Position numbers and translations under genes: made by a program
Notes under the pieces: generated by a model
Database searches by the model: none
Told to the model about the DNA's origin: nothing
What the model saw: the letters and a program-made list of their open reading frames with translations, nothing else
Shown here: positions 61,689 to 64,000 of the stretch, one piece after another
Numbering within the stretch: position 1 is the first letter of the stretch
How the letters are laid out: each line of letters begins with the position of its first letter
Origin: JACCVG01 sp963790245
GTDB taxonomy: Bacteria; Actinomycetota; Thermoleophilia; Solirubrobacterales; Thermoleophilaceae
DNA: 64,000 nucleotides
Direction of reading: 5' to 3'
Assembly: GCA_963790245.1 (NCBI GenBank)
Contig: CAWBNP010000002.1
Location: 1,240,001-1,304,000 of the forward strand

Positions 61689-62771
61689 CTACGGAATCGC
61701 GACCGCCCCCTCGCCCGGATCGCCACCGGTGAACTCGACGAACGCGGGCCAGGCCGGCTTCGGCTCGCCCTCGAAGCTGAACAGGCCGGTGTAGGTCTGC
61801 CAGCGGTTGTTCGACTCCGCGGCCGGCGGGTTGGTGTCGGCATCGCGCCAGGTGAACCAGACCGCCTTCTCAAGCTTCAGCCTGCGGTTCTTGGCGCGCA
61901 GGTCGCTGAGCACCTGCGTGAGAATCCGCGCCTGCCCGGAGGGCGACCGGCGGAACGGATGGGATGGCCCGGCCGAGGCGAAGCCGGTCTCGGTGATCCA
62001 GATCGGGGTGTCGGCGTCCTTGTTGTCATCCATCAGGCCACGAATCAACTGGACGCTCTTGGTCAGCTGCCGCTTGGTATTGGCGAACGGGTGGGTCGCC
62101 ACGACGTCGAAGTCGTTCCTGACGCCCTTGACCTTGTAGAGCGGCTCCAGGTACTCGGCCTGCGGCTTGGGCGCATCAGGCCGCTGGGGCATCCCGGCGA
62201 GGACGGTCAAGGCCTCCGGATCGCCCCGGCGGATCGCCTTGTCGGTGAAATCCAGGAACTTGGCGTACTCCTTGACGTTCGGCGATCCGTCCCAGAAGTT
62301 CTTCAGGTTCGGCTCGTTCCAGACCTGCCAGGCCTCGATCGGACCGTTCTTGCCGTAGCGATCGACGATCGTCGTTACGAAGTCGGCCCAGCGCTCGAGA
62401 TCCTGGGGCGTCGTCGGCGGGTAGTTGTTGGTCTTGGCACCTTCGACCCAGTTCGGCGTACCGATCAGGGTCGGGAGAATCTCGATCTGCGGCAGGTCGC
62501 CCTTTGTCGCCCAATCGATCAGCCGGTCGAAGTTCGTGAAGTCGAACTCCTGGTCGGGCCCCGAGCCCTGGGCGATCTCCCACTCGAACGGAGTCCGGAT
62601 GAAGTCGACGCCGGCTTGGCGCATCCGGTGAATTTCGGCCTCGCTGAGCGTCTGGCTGCCGAGCCGTTCGGCCTGGAGCCCGTACTCGAGCGCGGCCTGG
62701 CCCGTCGCAGGCATCAAAAGAACCACGGAAATCGCTGCGAGGGCTGGTATCAACGAGCGGCGGACAGACAA
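61689..62771 (-). CDS. Secreted clan GH-A glycoside hydrolase (GH39/GH5-like)
   Basis: A 360-residue protein with a signal peptide (cleavage near 'GQAAL'). The (beta/alpha)8 catalytic acids are visible: acid/base Glu153 in 'VWNEPNL' and nucleophile Glu261 in 'WITETGF'. The exact GH family and substrate (xyloside, mannan or other glycan) cannot be fixed by eye. The TTG start at 62771 is supported by GAGGAGG seven bases upstream. It converges on the small secreted-protein gene across a strong terminator. Confidence 0.88.
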   Translation of the reverse strand: MSVRRSLIPALAAISVVLLMPATGQAALEYGLQAERLGSQTLSEAEIHRMRQAGVDFIRTPFEWEIAQGSGPDQEFDFTNFDRLIDWATKGDLPQIEILPTLIGTPNWVEGAKTNNYPPTTPQDLERWADFVTTIVDRYGKNGPIEAWQVWNEPNLKNFWDGSPNVKEYAKFLDFTDKAIRRGDPEALTVLAGMPQRPDAPKPQAEYLEPLYKVKGVRNDFDVVATHPFANTKRQLTKSVQLIRGLMDDNKDADTPIWITETGFASAGPSHPFRRSPSGQARILTQVLSDLRAKNRRLKLEKAVWFTWRDADTNPPAAESNNRWQTYTGLFSFEGEPKPAWPAFVEFTGGDPGEGAVAIP

Positions 62772-62870
62772 GGTGGTGCCTCCTCGGGAGGTGGGCTCGG
62801 GTGCTGGGGCGTGGCGATGCTAGCCGAACGTTCTACTGGCGGCGCCAGTCGAGCGCGGCGCGCGGACCCG

Positions 62871-63308
62871 TCAGGCCGAGGGGTTCTGGAACGCCTCGAG
62901 CAGCGCCGTCGAGGAGTCGAGGATCGTCTCGAGAAAGACGATCTCGATCCTCTCCGAGGCGCACAGCTCGACCTGGTCGGCGGGCAGCCGGTCACGCCAG
63001 TCGGCGCCCTTGACGTAGAGCTTCGGGCGGAGTGCGGCGAGCACCTCGAGCGTTGTCCCGACGGCGATGTGGGTGTAGGTGATCGCGCGAAAGGCGTCGA
63101 TCACGCGCGCGCGCTGGTCCTGGTTCAGCAGTGGCTTGTGCTTGCGCGAGACCCAGTCGTCGCCCGCGACGTTGCAGAGCACGGGCAAGCCGAGCTCGGC
63201 CGCGCGCTCGAAGTACTCGACGTGGCCATGGTGGATCGGGTCGAACCCGCCGTCGACCATCGCCACCTCGCCGCTGTGGCGGGGCAGATCCGCCGTCGCG
63301 ATCAGCAC
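62871..63308 (-). CDS. Cytidylyltransferase-like nucleotidyltransferase
   Basis: A 145-residue protein of the TagD/RfaE-C type. 'VDGGFDPIHHGHVEYFERA' carries the HxGH nucleotide-binding motif; 'LYVKGADWRDR' and the later 'ERIEIVFLETILDSST' fit the family's substrate region and the 'STS' end. It probably activates a phosphorylated sugar or polyol with CTP or ATP for glycan synthesis. GTG 63308 overlaps the stop of the upstream gene by seven bases, suggesting coupling. Confidence 0.88.
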   Translation of the reverse strand: MLIATADLPRHSGEVAMVDGGFDPIHHGHVEYFERAAELGLPVLCNVAGDDWVSRKHKPLLNQDQRARVIDAFRAITYTHIAVGTTLEVLAALRPKLYVKGADWRDRLPADQVELCASERIEIVFLETILDSSTALLEAFQNPSA

Positions 63309-64000
63309 GGGGCCGCACCCGTCTGCTTGACCCGGTACTCCGGACTGCCGAGCCGCCGGCGCATCGAGTGGAGCGCATCGAGGTGGACCGGGTTGAAGTT
63401 CTCCTCCGAGTAGAAGACATCCGCAGCGACTCCGAGCAGCGGGGCGAGGTAGGAGAACCCGCCGTAGGTCGCGTGCAGGGCGCTCGCGCCGCCGATGATC
63501 CGGGTCTGGGCGGCGAGATTGGTTCGCGCGGGGAGATCCTCGAGTGCGTGGACGCCCTCAAGACCGGCGAGTGGCGGGGCGCCGTGGTCGTCGAAGGCGA
63601 ACTCTCCGGGCAGCAGTACGACCGGCGTGTGCTCGGCGAGCTGCTCGATCCGCCCGCGTGCGAAACGGTGGTTCTCGGGCGTGTCGGGGAAGCAGTCGCT
63701 GAAATAGATCTTGGCCGCGACGTACTCCTCCGGCAGATCGAGGTCCGGCTCGGGCTCGCCGGCGTCCAGCGGTTCGAACGCGAGCTTCGCGAGCGTCCTG
63801 GCGGGGTCGCGCTCGCCGATCCAGAAATAGCGCAGCCGCGTGTAGAGCAGCGACGGATGGACGATCGCCGCCGGGGCCTCGCCGAGCCGCTGGCGCGCAC
63901 CGTCGAGCAACTCGACATCGAGCTCCGCGCTCGTCAGCTGCTTGCTGTCGCCGATGGTCGTGCGGCGCTGCTCGAGCCTGCGGGCGTACTGCTCGGGCGA
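63302..64000 (-). CDS. Unidentified protein, partial (runs off the right edge); possible glycan-assembly enzyme
   Basis: The frame is open from the right edge of the window to a TGA at 63302-63304; at least 232 residues are visible and the start lies outside. Recognisable pieces are 'HTPVVLLPGEFAFDDHG', 'TRIIGGASALHATYGGFSYLA' and 'NFNPVHLDALHSMRRRL'. The middle 'GGASALHATYGGFSYLAPLLG' recalls the nucleotide-sugar site of GT-B glycosyltransferases, but the match is weak. Translational overlap with the cytidylyltransferase gene suggests a shared glycan pathway. No firm family. Confidence 0.6.
   Translation of the reverse strand, partial: SPEQYARRLEQRRTTIGDSKQLTSAELDVELLDGARQRLGEAPAAIVHPSLLYTRLRYFWIGERDPARTLAKLAFEPLDAGEPEPDLDLPEEYVAAKIYFSDCFPDTPENHRFARGRIEQLAEHTPVVLLPGEFAFDDHGAPPLAGLEGVHALEDLPARTNLAAQTRIIGGASALHATYGGFSYLAPLLGVAADVFYSEENFNPVHLDALHSMRRRLGSPEYRVKQTGAAPC

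Overview
This 64 kb window is high-GC, densely coded DNA from one bacterial chromosome. The gene families (an undivided 14-gene nuo operon, LmeA-like DUF2993, DUF3089, a BTAD/AAA regulator, many GTG/TTG starts and 1-4 bp start/stop overlaps) point to an actinobacterium. The small 'DI-x3-SV' repeat surface proteins and several family signatures suggest class Thermoleophilia / order Solirubrobacterales. That placement is inference; no taxonomic marker settles it.

Layout. 1-5.7 kb: DUF1326 protein, DHA2 exporter, a secreted phosphodiesterase, DUF2269 membrane protein and small secreted proteins, with two gene remnants (SnoaL-like and DHFR-like) in what look like empty gaps. 5.9-7.6 kb: tRNA-Arg(ACG), a cytochrome P450 and tRNA-Ser(GCT). 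7.6-13.7 kb: envelope genes (DUF2993, two tandem NodB-type polysaccharide deacetylases, D-Ala-D-Ala carboxypeptidase) around a MerR regulator and a large membrane protein of unknown function. 13.7-18.5 kb: serS, a divergent pair of electron-carrier lipoproteins (cytochrome c and cupredoxin), a DUF3089 hydrolase, a flavin reductase, a VOC protein and a membrane protein.

18.65-33.3 kb: complete nuoABCDEFGHIJKLMN for respiratory complex I, mostly with overlapping start and stop codons. Two tandem copies of a ~40 bp palindromic repeat precede it and a third copy lies in frame inside nuoE. 33.3-44.7 kb: MaoC hydratase, a double ThyX-like protein with its signature divided between two halves, rpe, membrane proteins, a saccharopine-dehydrogenase-like reductase, an ACT-domain protein, peptide deformylase, a serine beta-lactamase-like hydrolase, a flippase-like membrane protein, a MutM-type glycosylase, an RpiB-like protein and an alpha/beta hydrolase.

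44.7-57.4 kb: small cupredoxin, APH-type phosphotransferase, HAD hydrolase, secreted GH25 lysozyme, then a cell-surface cassette (cupin, collagen-like protein, frameshifted repeat protein) divergent from a BTAD/AAA/TPR regulator; then EamA transporter, aldehyde dehydrogenase, cyclophilin and a DEAD-box helicase. 57.5-64 kb: a glycan-type group (HAD phosphatase, frameshifted CMP-sugar-type cytidylyltransferase, aldehyde dehydrogenase, SDR, secreted GH-A hydrolase, nucleotidyltransferase, and an unidentified protein running off the right edge).

The most unusual features are the palindromic repeat family with a paired (compensatory) base change and a copy inside nuoE, the two-domain ThyX-like protein, and four broken genes, two of which fit single extra bases that may lie in GGG runs.
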